Shown one piece after another: positions 8,084 through 15,517 of a DNA stretch of 19,775 nucleotides. The position numbers were made by a program, and so were the translations under genes. Below the pieces are notes generated by a model. The model was given only the letters and a program-made list of their open reading frames with translations. It searched no databases and had not been told where the DNA came from. How positions within the stretch are numbered: position 1 is the stretch's first letter; each line of letters opens with the position of its first letter. The DNA comes from Desulfobacteraceae bacterium (GTDB taxonomy: Bacteria > Desulfobacterota > Desulfobacteria > Desulfobacterales > Desulfobacteraceae), in the NCBI GenBank assembly GCA_003354055.1, contig PIVQ01000063.1:1-19775 (forward strand). Direction: 5' to 3'.

Positions 8084-9547
8084 TTATCCTTCTTGGTTGA
8101 TGAGCTCTGCTTCACCTTGCTTTCTCAACTCTTGCAGATCTGCAATGATTGTATCAGAAAGTCGGTTGGGTTCATGGGTTTTTATTATATCGGCAACTTT
8201 TTCATCTGCCCGTTGTTCCAGGGATTTTCCGCCCTGCTCCTTCCAGGTTTCAAAGGAATCCTTGGTAAACAGACCAGGCTGCCAGGACTCTTTTCGCATG
8301 TGGTTCAACGTATGCTGCTGAGTGAGGAAATTACCGCCGGGGCCCACGGCATGGATCACATCCGTTGCCAGAGTTTCGGCACTCACCTCAATACCCTGGA
8401 TAAAACGTTTGACCCAGGAAATAATTTCATCCCCAAGCACCATCATGGCGCAGGAACAGGCCATGCCCATATCCATGTATCCCACATCATGGATGATACT
8501 CACACCGGCCAGGGCCTGAACAACTGCATCTAAAGACGCTTCCGCCCCTGCCTGGGCATCAATCATTTTTGAATCCGTAGCACCTGCAAGTCCCCAGGTG
8601 GGCAGGCCGATACTTCTTGCAAGCTGGGCCTGGGCCGCCAGGGACAGGGACATTTCAGGACTGCTGATCATGGCGATACCGGTGCGCATATTGACGGCAC
8701 CGAGACCTGAGGTCAGGAAACAGGGTGCCCCGCGTCTGCAGAGCTGGGCCAGTAAAATACCGAAAAAACTCTCAGCCGTGGCCAGGGCCAGGGAGCCGGC
8801 CAGAGTCACCGGAGATGTAAACCCTGTCAAATGGGCACCACAGGTAACCTGGGGCATGAGGCGAGAGGCGCAGACAAATATTCTTTCCACGACTTCATGG
8901 GGAAACTTCAGAGGAGAAATGGGCTCAGGATACGGTACCAGAAAAGGCTTTTGAGTCAACTCGTCTTTTCCGCCGGCAACCAGGGCCGCCATATCCAGAA
9001 CCTTTTCAACCCCCTTGCTGGAATATCCGCAAAAGAAAATCGGTTTTGCCGTATTCTGAACAACGGTTTCAAACTCATATAACTCGGCAGACAGACCCGG
9101 AACGTCCTGGGCACTGCCGAACGGCATGACAAAATCCAGGTTATCCAGAGCATCGGCAGTCTGCGCACCCAGTGCAATATCAGCCAGGGTGGTGAGCCGG
9201 ATATCTTTTTCCAGAGCATGGCGATTGTTGGGACTGGCCGTGGATGATCCAAAGTAGCTTTTCCGGCAGCTCAGATCAAGGGCAGGCTCCCCGTCCCGGT
9301 TATAAAGGGTAAATCCCTTTGGCACCTGCCGCAAGGCCTCTTCAATTAAGAATCTCGGCACTTTGACCTGATCGCCTTTCACATGGGCACCAGCCCCCTT
9401 TAAAAGGGACAAGGCCTTTTCATGATTTACCACGCAGCCTGTCCGCTCAAGGATGAGAAAGGCAGCCTGTTTGATCTCATGTATCTGATCATCAGTAATG
9501 GTTGTCAACTGTGGGGTTGTATGACTTGAATACCCTGAGTGCAGCAT
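8084..9547 (-). CDS. MttB-superfamily (non-pyrrolysine) methyltransferase, paralogue 1
   Basis: A 487-residue member of the trimethylamine methyltransferase superfamily and the first gene of the operon. Landmarks: ITDDQIHEIKQAAFLILERTG (17-37, split here for reading), the NHEKALSLLKGAGA turn, YPEPISPLKFPHEVV (206-220), and the active-site stretch GATDSKMIDAQAGAE (322-336) followed by HDVGYMDMGMACS (353-365). There is no in-frame amber codon, so it is a non-Pyl homologue. It is clearly diverged from paralogue 2: DSK versus DSH, and a different N-terminus and C-terminus. It may act on a different methylamine or on a successive demethylation step. AGGAG lies seven bases before the ATG at 9547. 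The family assignment is firm; the substrate is unknown. Confidence 0.88.
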   Translation of the reverse strand: MLHSGYSSHTTPQLTTITDDQIHEIKQAAFLILERTGCVVNHEKALSLLKGAGAHVKGDQVKVPRFLIEEALRQVPKGFTLYNRDGEPALDLSCRKSYFGSSTASPNNRHALEKDIRLTTLADIALGAQTADALDNLDFVMPFGSAQDVPGLSAELYEFETVVQNTAKPIFFCGYSSKGVEKVLDMAALVAGGKDELTQKPFLVPYPEPISPLKFPHEVVERIFVCASRLMPQVTCGAHLTGFTSPVTLAGSLALATAESFFGILLAQLCRRGAPCFLTSGLGAVNMRTGIAMISSPEMSLSLAAQAQLARSIGLPTWGLAGATDSKMIDAQAGAEASLDAVVQALAGVSIIHDVGYMDMGMACSCAMMVLGDEIISWVKRFIQGIEVSAETLATDVIHAVGPGGNFLTQQHTLNHMRKESWQPGLFTKDSFETWKEQGGKSLEQRADEKVADIIKTHEPNRLSDTIIADLQELRKQGEAELINQEG

Positions 9548-9594
9548 AAAACGTCTCCTATGGGTTTGGTTATCGTGTTTCTTCAGGATATAAT

Positions 9595-9610
9595 TACAAC
9601 AACCATGCCA
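9595..9610 (-). promoter_or_regulatory. Candidate sigma-54 (RpoN) promoter for the methyltransferase operon
   Basis: Read on the minus strand, TGGCATGGTTGTTGTA matches the -24/-12 consensus TGGCAC-N5-TTGCA, with the GG and the -12 dinucleotide exactly 10 bases apart. Differences are C to T after TGGCA and GT instead of GC at -12. Transcription would start near 9584, leaving a leader of about 37 bases that contains the AGGAG site. The spacing is right, but the -12 change weakens the call. Confidence 0.5.
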
Positions 9611-9672
9611 TAAGAGACTAAAAATATTTTACTATAAATAACAGATAGTTAGAGAAGCTATGAAAAGATTTG

Positions 9673-9729
9673 TTTCAAAAGTGCAAAATCAATTGCTTTA
9701 TTTTAGCAAAACATTTTGCACTTTTGAAA
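9673..9729. promoter_or_regulatory. Long inverted repeat upstream of the methyltransferase operon (possible activator site)
   Basis: Perfect 17-bp arms TTTCAAAAGTGCAAAAT (9673-9689) and its complement (9713-9729) flank a 23-base centre that has its own 5-bp arms TTGCT/AGCAA (9693-9697, 9705-9709). The centre of the dyad is about 117 bases upstream of the predicted sigma-54 start, the usual distance for an enhancer-binding-protein site. It could instead be a transcript hairpin ending read-through from the upstream gene, but no clear U-tract follows it on the minus strand. Confidence 0.6.
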
Positions 9730-9774
9730 AACAATTGAGAAACGTCATTTTTACCCGTGCAAGTTCAGAGTCGG

Positions 9775-9899
9775 CTAAACATTAGAATTTTGTTCCAAGT
9801 TCAAGGCGCAGAGAATTTTTAACCATAGACATACATGAAGTATTTCGAGGATTAAAAATTCTCTGCAACGAAGGAATTGGGCAAAAGTCTAATGTTTAG
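9775..9899. mobile_element. 125-bp palindromic MITE-like intergenic element
   Basis: Terminal inverted repeats CTAAACATTAGA (9775-9786) and TCTAATGTTTAG (9888-9899) are perfect over 12 bases. Inside are perfect 14-bp arms CAGAGAATTTTTAA (9809-9822) and TTAAAAATTCTCTG (9852-9865), with a partly complementary stretch between outer and inner arms and a small ATAC/GTAT hairpin at the centre. It has no coding capacity. The layout is that of a miniature inverted-repeat element or large REP-type unit. No clear target-site duplication is seen. Confidence 0.65.
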
Positions 9900-11203
9900 A
9901 TCGCATCATTATATTCATATTCGTTACGGAGTCTTATTTTCACCCCCATCTGCTCATAGAGCCGAATCAATCCGTAACGGGTCCGGTCCAGAAAGACAAA
10001 CTCAGGCGGAAAACTTTCCATGTGACGGCGAAGTTTCTGCATATTCCGTCCCAGTTTCTGGCCCTGGGCCATGAAATCAGGATTGGCCCCAAAATCAAAG
10101 TACTCCTGTCTGAACACCTGGTTAATCCAGGCCCCCATTTCCATGAACAGGGAAATCACCTCATCCCGGGTCGCGGCATCCAGGTCTTCGGGCATGAACT
10201 TCATCCGGACCAGAAGGGACCAATAGGCATCCCGGTCATTGGAACCGCCGATTTGAATCAACTCCTGATAGAGAGATACAAACGCAGGCCTCACAGCCCT
10301 GACACAGCCGAAATCCAGCAATCCGATGTCAAGGTTGTCCTGGATCAGAAAATTGCCCGGATTGGGATCGGCATGGATAAAGTTTAACTCATAAAATCCC
10401 CGGATAAAAATTTCATTCAGGGTCTGGGCGACCCTATTCCGGCTTTCCTGATCCGGCTTGGTATCAAGCCACTGACTGAGCACCTGTCCATCCATAAAGG
10501 ACATGGTCAGAATCCGGTCTGTCGACAGGGTGTCTTCCGTTTGTGGAATCTTTACCCGGTCCATATTCAAATGGTCGCTGAAAAATTTTATATTCCTGGC
10601 TTCCAGTTCATAATCGGTTTCAGCCAGAAGTACCTCCCGGATTTCATCAAGCGCTGTTTTGATCAGATCATAATCAGCCATGGGCCGGACCAGGGTAGTG
10701 AGCATCTTTATATCATTGGCAATGGTCTTGCTCATATCCGGATACTGGACCTTTACGGCCAGGTCTTGTCCGTCTTTGGATCTTGCCCGGTGAACCTGGC
10801 CTAAGCTTGCCGCGGCAAAGGCTGTTGAATCGAATTTGTCGAACATCTCTTCAGGCGGGGCTCCCAACCCGTTGACGATGATCTTTCTGATCAGGGCGCG
10901 GTTGATGGGCGGCACCTGGAAGTAGGATTTTTCCAGTTCCTTTTGAAAGGATTCCGGAATGAGTTCCCGCTCAAAACTAAGCATCTGGGCAGCCTTAAGC
11001 GCAGTTCCCCTGAGCATGGCCAGTCCCTTAAACAAAATTCTTGCGTTGTCTGCATTTAGCTTTTCTTTGGATGCCTGTTGTTCGTCTTCGGACAGAAAGG
11101 GACGTTTCATCAGATATCGAACCTGGTTTCCCCCCATTTTGGCTGCCACACGTCCCGAGGACAGGGTCCGGCTCAACCGGCCGGTGGGGATATTAGTGTT
11201 CAT
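9896..11203 (-). CDS. ABC1/UbiB/AarF-family atypical kinase-like protein
   Basis: A 435-residue protein with the ABC1 (ADCK/UbiB) fold markers in order: K70-AAQ-73 in place of the KxGQ motif, the alanine-rich loop AFAAASLGQVH (128-138), the VAIK-type lysine in AVKVQYP (K151), ETDYELEARN (195-204), the catalytic-loop equivalent HADPNPGNF (277-285) and DFG at 297-299. Family members support quinone or isoprenoid-lipid metabolism; the bacterial substrate is usually unknown. No C-terminal transmembrane pair like that of E. coli UbiB is visible. The start at 11203 overlaps the TetR gene by 11 bases, suggesting translational coupling; the longer frame to 11314 lies inside tetR. Its stop codon lies in the inverted repeat of the 125-bp element, so the C-terminus may have been altered by insertion. 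Confidence 0.88.
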   Translation of the reverse strand: MNTNIPTGRLSRTLSSGRVAAKMGGNQVRYLMKRPFLSEDEQQASKEKLNADNARILFKGLAMLRGTALKAAQMLSFERELIPESFQKELEKSYFQVPPINRALIRKIIVNGLGAPPEEMFDKFDSTAFAAASLGQVHRARSKDGQDLAVKVQYPDMSKTIANDIKMLTTLVRPMADYDLIKTALDEIREVLLAETDYELEARNIKFFSDHLNMDRVKIPQTEDTLSTDRILTMSFMDGQVLSQWLDTKPDQESRNRVAQTLNEIFIRGFYELNFIHADPNPGNFLIQDNLDIGLLDFGCVRAVRPAFVSLYQELIQIGGSNDRDAYWSLLVRMKFMPEDLDAATRDEVISLFMEMGAWINQVFRQEYFDFGANPDFMAQGQKLGRNMQKLRRHMESFPPEFVFLDRTRYGLIRLYEQMGVKIRLRNEYEYNDAI

Positions 11204-11933
11204 CAGTCTTATCCATGAATTTGCGTTTGATACCGTGGAGAATATCCACCCGTTCCTTGACCAGATCCATCCGGGACAGGAGATGGTTCTTAAATAAAAA
11301 GATGCCCATATCAAAAATTTTGTTGCCGATCCCGGCCCTGATGGACGCCGATGCCAGGTCCATACTCTTGTCGATCAACAAGGTGGTGGCCTCAAACTGA
11401 TCGGAATCATCCTTGAGCCAGTATAAAATGATTCCCACATAGTATTCCCAGAAAAACTGGACCGACAGTTCCAGAAAAACCTGGTCCTCAATCTCACCGG
11501 CCTCAATGGCCGCCTCGAAGATCTCCCTGATAACGGCCATAAATTTATCCCTGGACGGCCTGAGCCTGGCATAGTCCTGGCTCAGGGTAAAAAACGCGGT
11601 CTTGAATGTTTTTTCTAAAAATTCCCGGTCTGCCAGCAGAAGATCCAGTTTGGTTTCAAAGAAGGTCTGCAACTGCTCCTGAAAGGTATAGGTATGAAAA
11701 TCCGGTATCTGCTTTAAGGCCTCGGTAACCTGATCAAACCGGTCTTCATAATAGGCATAGACAATGGCATCCTTAGTGGGAAAATAATTGTAAATCGTGG
11801 CATCCCCAAGCCCTGCCGTCCTGGCAATCTCCCGCATGGTGGCGGTTTTCAGATCCTTTGCAATTACCAGATCCACCAGGGCCGCGAGTATCTTATTTCG
11901 GTTTGCAAGTTTTTGTTTCTTACTGATCTTCAT
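11193..11933 (-). CDS. TetR/AcrR-family transcriptional regulator
   Basis: A 246-residue regulator. The N-terminal helix-turn-helix is typical: NRNKILAALVDLVIAKDLKT, then TMREIARTAGLGDATIYNYF with the family's Y-x-Y-F-x-x-K signature. The C-terminal ligand domain is helical (EFLEKTFKTAFFTLS, FFWEYYVGIILYWL) and slightly longer than in typical TetRs. A strong AGGAGG lies just upstream of the ATG. It is divergent from a long-chain acyl-CoA ligase and overlaps an ABC1-family gene, so it may sense acyl-CoA or another lipid signal and control both sides of the 244-bp intergenic region. That role is inferred from position only. Confidence 0.9.
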   Translation of the reverse strand: MKISKKQKLANRNKILAALVDLVIAKDLKTATMREIARTAGLGDATIYNYFPTKDAIVYAYYEDRFDQVTEALKQIPDFHTYTFQEQLQTFFETKLDLLLADREFLEKTFKTAFFTLSQDYARLRPSRDKFMAVIREIFEAAIEAGEIEDQVFLELSVQFFWEYYVGIILYWLKDDSDQFEATTLLIDKSMDLASASIRAGIGNKIFDMGIFLFKNHLLSRMDLVKERVDILHGIKRKFMDKTDEH

Positions 11934-12177
11934 GGCGCCTCCTATTTAATAATAACAACCATATATAAATTATCACATTTGATGAATTTAAAGTATAGCG
12001 ATTCTTCAAAACACACAAGTAAAAATTTGTAAAAAAGTCCTTCCCAATCCTTATAATCCGCGATATAAACGAAGAAACGATGTTCCATCTCCATGTTTTT
12101 TATTATGCTCTTTTATTTTAGTTTAGGTTAACTGTCTTTTCGGCAGCCCATATCAACCCCTAAAAAGGAGGCCCCTT
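11934..12177. promoter_or_regulatory. Divergent control region between tetR and the acyl-CoA ligase gene
   Basis: AT-rich 244 bp with no gene. For the plus strand a TATAAT box (12052-12057) has a TTGTAA 19 bases upstream (12027-12032), a slightly long spacer. An imperfect dyad, AATTATCA-CATT-TGATGAAT (11968-11987), pairs at 6 of 8 positions and is a weak candidate for the TetR operator. The ligase start is fixed by AAGGAGG six bases before ATG. Confidence 0.35.
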
Positions 12178-13941
12178 ATGACGGATCAATCGAATTACTC
12201 GGATCAAGCCTGGAAAACCGCCCTTTGGCCTGAAGGTGTGGCGCACGATGTTACGGATTATAACTTTCCTATCTTTAAATTCCTGGACGATTCAGCACGC
12301 GATTATCCGAATAAAGAGTTTACGATATTTAACGGGGCCTCAAAAACCTTTACCCAGGTCAAAGATACGGCAGACCGAATTGCCTTTTTCCTGGTGCAAA
12401 AGGGTATCGGCAAGGGGGATAAGGTGGCCATCTTCCTGCCCAACCTCCCCCATTTCCCTGAAATTTTATTCGGCATCCTAAAGGCAGGGGCTGTGGCGGT
12501 CAACTGCAATCCGGTCTATACTCCGGCGGAACTGAACCTTCAGCTGAAAGACTCCGTTTCTAAAATGGTCTTCTGCATGGATCATCCCCAATTCTACCCC
12601 AATACGGTAAAAGCCATTGAAAATACCCAGGTGGAAACGGTGGTGATCTGTAATATCAAAAGCTATCTGCCCAAGTTGAAGGGTTTATTAGGTGGGCTTT
12701 TGGGTAAAATACCAAAGGCGGACAGCCACCAGCCCGGCCATATCATGTTTGACGATATGGTTGCCCAGTCTAAACCTGCACCGCCTAAGATAGAAATTGA
12801 TCCTGAACACGATACCGCCATCATGCTGTACACCGGTGGTACCACCGGTGTTCCCAAAGGCGCGGAACTCACGCATACTAATTTCACCTATGATGTCACT
12901 GCCGGATTTGAGTATATCCGCCTCTCCCATGGAGAAGGCAAACCGCCTGAACAATTATATAAGGGCGGGTTTCATACCTACCTTGGGGTATTGCCCTGGT
13001 ACCACAGCTTCGGAATCACCGTGGCCCTGCTGTCCGCCGCAGGATCGGGCAGCAGTCTTGTCTGTGTTCCGGATCCCAGAGCGGGCAATCCACCGTTCAC
13101 GGAGGTGCTTAAAGCCGTTCAGAATTACAAACCTACCATCATGCCTGCGGTCCCCACCATTTTTGTGGCCTTTACCAACCATGCCCTGCTGGATAGCTTT
13201 GATCTGTCCTCTCTCATGGGCTGTTTTTCTGGCGGCGCCCCCTTACCGCCCGAAGTCTGCCGCCAGTTTGAAGAAAAAACAGGGGCGATTATTTTTGAAG
13301 GCTACGGCCTGACTGAAACGTCTCCTGTTGTCTCTGTGAATCCCACCAATCGGAAGGGACGTAAGATCGGCTCCATAGGCTTTCCTCTGCCCGGCACGGA
13401 TGTCAAAATTTTGAATCTGGAAGATCCCAGTATCGAACTGCCCCAGGGTGAGGACGGCGAGGTGGCTGCCTGCGGCCCCCAGGTCATGAAAGGCTATTGG
13501 AAACGACCGGATGCCAATGAAGAGGTATTTGTTAAAATTGACGGTAAACGGTATTTTCTCACCGGTGACATCGGGCATGTTGATGATGAGGGATACATCC
13601 TGATCACGGACCGGAAAAAAGACATGATTATTGTGGGCGGTTTCAACGTCTATCCCAGGGATGTGGAAGACATCCTCTATACCAATCCCAAGGTAGAACT
13701 CTGCGCCGTGGTCGGGGTGCCGGACGCAAAGAGCGGGGAATCGGTAAAAGCCTATATTAAGCTCAAGGACGGAGAATCTGCCACAGAAGAAGAATTCACG
13801 GCCTTTTGCAAGGAAAACATGGCCGGATACAAACGGCCCCGCGCCATAGAATTCAGGGATGAAATTCCGATTTCCAATATCGGCAAGGTGCTTCGCCGGG
13901 TGCTCAGAGACGAGGAGACCTCTGAGGAAACCTCTGAGTAG
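12178..13941 (+). CDS. Long-chain fatty acid-CoA ligase (AMP-forming, FadD-like)
   Basis: A 587-residue ANL-superfamily enzyme that activates a carboxylic acid with ATP and CoA. Motifs: the phosphate loop YTGGTTGVPKG (about 217-227), PWYHSFG, the adenine-site EGYGLTETSP (about 373-382), TGDIGHVDDEGYILITDRKK (from 462) with the hinge and the GGFNVYPRDVE segment, and the catalytic lysine K570 in NIGKVLRR. Length and the YGLTETSP/GFNVYP signatures fit FadD-type long or medium-chain ligases; exact chain length cannot be read. The C-terminus ends in a duplicated ETSE. It is divergent from the TetR gene and probably under its control, and ends five bases from the convergent tcdA. Confidence 0.9.
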   Translation: MTDQSNYSDQAWKTALWPEGVAHDVTDYNFPIFKFLDDSARDYPNKEFTIFNGASKTFTQVKDTADRIAFFLVQKGIGKGDKVAIFLPNLPHFPEILFGILKAGAVAVNCNPVYTPAELNLQLKDSVSKMVFCMDHPQFYPNTVKAIENTQVETVVICNIKSYLPKLKGLLGGLLGKIPKADSHQPGHIMFDDMVAQSKPAPPKIEIDPEHDTAIMLYTGGTTGVPKGAELTHTNFTYDVTAGFEYIRLSHGEGKPPEQLYKGGFHTYLGVLPWYHSFGITVALLSAAGSGSSLVCVPDPRAGNPPFTEVLKAVQNYKPTIMPAVPTIFVAFTNHALLDSFDLSSLMGCFSGGAPLPPEVCRQFEEKTGAIIFEGYGLTETSPVVSVNPTNRKGRKIGSIGFPLPGTDVKILNLEDPSIELPQGEDGEVAACGPQVMKGYWKRPDANEEVFVKIDGKRYFLTGDIGHVDDEGYILITDRKKDMIIVGGFNVYPRDVEDILYTNPKVELCAVVGVPDAKSGESVKAYIKLKDGESATEEEFTAFCKENMAGYKRPRAIEFRDEIPISNIGKVLRRVLRDEETSEETSE

Positions 13942-13946
13942 ACTAT

Positions 13947-14696
13947 TTAGTCAACCTCACAAGATTCGCCGACAATCAGCTTAACCGCTTCAGACGCCAG
14001 GGTCAGGCCAAAACAGCCTGGAACCCAGGCAATGGTGCCGATGGGGGGGCGGGCACGTCCGTGCCCCTCCAGAGCATCCCCGGCATCCTCTTCCTTAAAC
14101 GGCTGTTTGTTCAACGGCTTTTCAATAGAATAGACGCTGGTCACTCCCTGAGCAAGCCCCCTGCGCCGCAGCCGCTGGCGGACCATTCGCGCCAGGGGAC
14201 AGACTGAAGAGTCAAACAGATCTCCGGTCCGTATCATGGACACATCGGTTCGCCCCCCTGCCCCCATGGAAGAGACCAGGCCCAACCCCATGTTTTTTGC
14301 TCCGAAGATAAGGTTTACCTTGGAATTCAGGCCGTCAATGGCATCCACCACCACATCCAGATCATCACTCAAAAGATCGGTAAGACTCTCGGCATTGACA
14401 AAAGAGGAGTGAACCTCCACCTGACATCCGGGATTGATATCACGGACGCGATCTCTTGCCAGAGTTGCCTTTTCCTTTCCCACTGTCGAGTTCAGGGCAA
14501 AGAGCTGACGGTTGATATTCGAGGCATCCACCCGGTCAAAATCCACCAGCCGCAGGTATCCCACTCCGGACCTGGCCAGGGCTTCCGTGGCAAAAGACCC
14601 CACCGCCCCAAGGCCGAATACCGCCACCCGTGCCCCTTTTATTTTTTCCATGGCTTTCGGGCCCATCAATTGTTCTATTCTGGCAAACTGGTTCAT
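13947..14696 (-). CDS. tcdA: tRNA threonylcarbamoyladenosine dehydratase (TcdA/CsdL, ThiF/E1-like family)
   Basis: A 249-residue E1-like adenylating enzyme. The N-terminus RIEQLMGPKAMEKIKGARVA is typical of TcdA, followed by the nucleotide-binding GLGAVG (28-33), acidic D52/D54, the ATP-binding NINRQ (60-64), K74 and D-A-I-D-G-L-N. SSMGAGGRTD and the CPLARMVRQRLRRRG block further mark TcdA rather than ThiF or MoeB, which carry zinc-site cysteines not seen here. TcdA dehydrates t6A37 to cyclic t6A in ANN-decoding tRNAs. It is the last gene of a minus-strand cluster, nine bases after TatD, with an AGGA-type SD overlapping the TatD stop region. Confidence 0.9.
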   Translation of the reverse strand: MNQFARIEQLMGPKAMEKIKGARVAVFGLGAVGSFATEALARSGVGYLRLVDFDRVDASNINRQLFALNSTVGKEKATLARDRVRDINPGCQVEVHSSFVNAESLTDLLSDDLDVVVDAIDGLNSKVNLIFGAKNMGLGLVSSMGAGGRTDVSMIRTGDLFDSSVCPLARMVRQRLRRRGLAQGVTSVYSIEKPLNKQPFKEEDAGDALEGHGRARPPIGTIAWVPGCFGLTLASEAVKLIVGESCEVD

Positions 14697-14705
14697 CTGT
14701 CCTGA

Positions 14706-15500
14706 TTATCCTTTTTCCAATAACGGATTAAACAATTTCAGCCCGTTAATATACCCGTGTTCGGCCAATTCTTCAAATCCTATTCCCCGGCGCTCGGCAG
14801 CAATCTTCACAATGGCAGGCACAAACCCGGGTTCATTAAGCCGGCCTGCATAATTTCCCCCGTCATCCAGCGTAGGAAAAATATCAGGGGTATCGGTTTC
14901 AAAAAGAATCCGGTCCAAAGACACGGCATTCAATGCCCGGACCGTTTTCTTTGCATTATACCGGGTCACGGACCCGGAAAATGAAATGTAAAGGTTATAG
15001 GGCACCAACACGCGCACCAGATCCGCTGATCCTGAATAGGAATGGACAAGCCCGCCGGCCCTCAAAGGTCCATGTTGTTTTAAAATATGGATAAAAACAT
15101 CCCAGGCTTTCCTGATATGGATATTGATGGGCCGGTTCAAATCGTCTGCCAGGGCCAGATGGGCCTTAAACACACTGATCTGAAGATCCCGGTCCGCCCC
15201 GCGGGCCATAAAGTCCAGCCCGGTCTCACCGATTCCGGACGGCATTTTCTCCAGCCACTCTCCCAGATTCGTTTCCCAGTCACAGCTTAACGTATCCAGA
15301 AACCAGGGATGGACGCCGAAACAGGGCAGCACGGAATTATATTGCTCCGAAAGCTTTCGTGTGCCCTCAAAATTCTCCTCCATGGTGGCGCAGGTCACCA
15401 AGAACCTCAGGCCGGCCGACTCAGCCCGGTTAATGATACAGGGAATATCGTCTATAATCCTGTGATCGTGAAGATGGGTATGCACATCAATAAAATTCAT
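14706..15500 (-). CDS. TatD-family metal-dependent hydrolase (DNase-like)
   Basis: A 264-residue amidohydrolase-fold protein. Metal ligands are visible in family order: HTH at H7 and H9 (IDVHTHL), GVHPW (62-66), E92 in GIGETGLD, H128 in INIHIRKAW, H153 in VHSYSGS, and D203 in ETDTPD. Residues 205-220 keep the PTLDDGGNYAGRLNEP segment, equivalent to the R-N-E-P loop of TatD proteins. Family members are 3'-5' exonucleases or D-aminoacyl-tRNA deacylase-like enzymes; which applies is not clear. It lies 17 bases after the ATL-like gene, with only a weak SD, and nine bases before tcdA, so co-transcription is likely. Confidence 0.9.
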   Translation of the reverse strand: MNFIDVHTHLHDHRIIDDIPCIINRAESAGLRFLVTCATMEENFEGTRKLSEQYNSVLPCFGVHPWFLDTLSCDWETNLGEWLEKMPSGIGETGLDFMARGADRDLQISVFKAHLALADDLNRPINIHIRKAWDVFIHILKQHGPLRAGGLVHSYSGSADLVRVLVPYNLYISFSGSVTRYNAKKTVRALNAVSLDRILFETDTPDIFPTLDDGGNYAGRLNEPGFVPAIVKIAAERRGIGFEELAEHGYINGLKLFNPLLEKG

Positions 15501-15517
15501 GGACGGTTCCGTTTTCC

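Noticed and set aside
5395..9547. Classical pyrrolysine-containing trimethylamine methyltransferase (MttB) with amber read-through
   Set aside because: Both frames run through without an internal TAG, and both have normal family length, so they are non-Pyl homologues.
11204..11314. Longer start for the ABC1-family protein
   Set aside because: The extra 37 residues lie within tetR, in another frame, and have no resemblance to the family.
12797..13312. 171-codon frame on the same strand inside the acyl-CoA ligase gene
   Set aside because: Out-of-frame shadow; the ligase motifs run across the whole interval.
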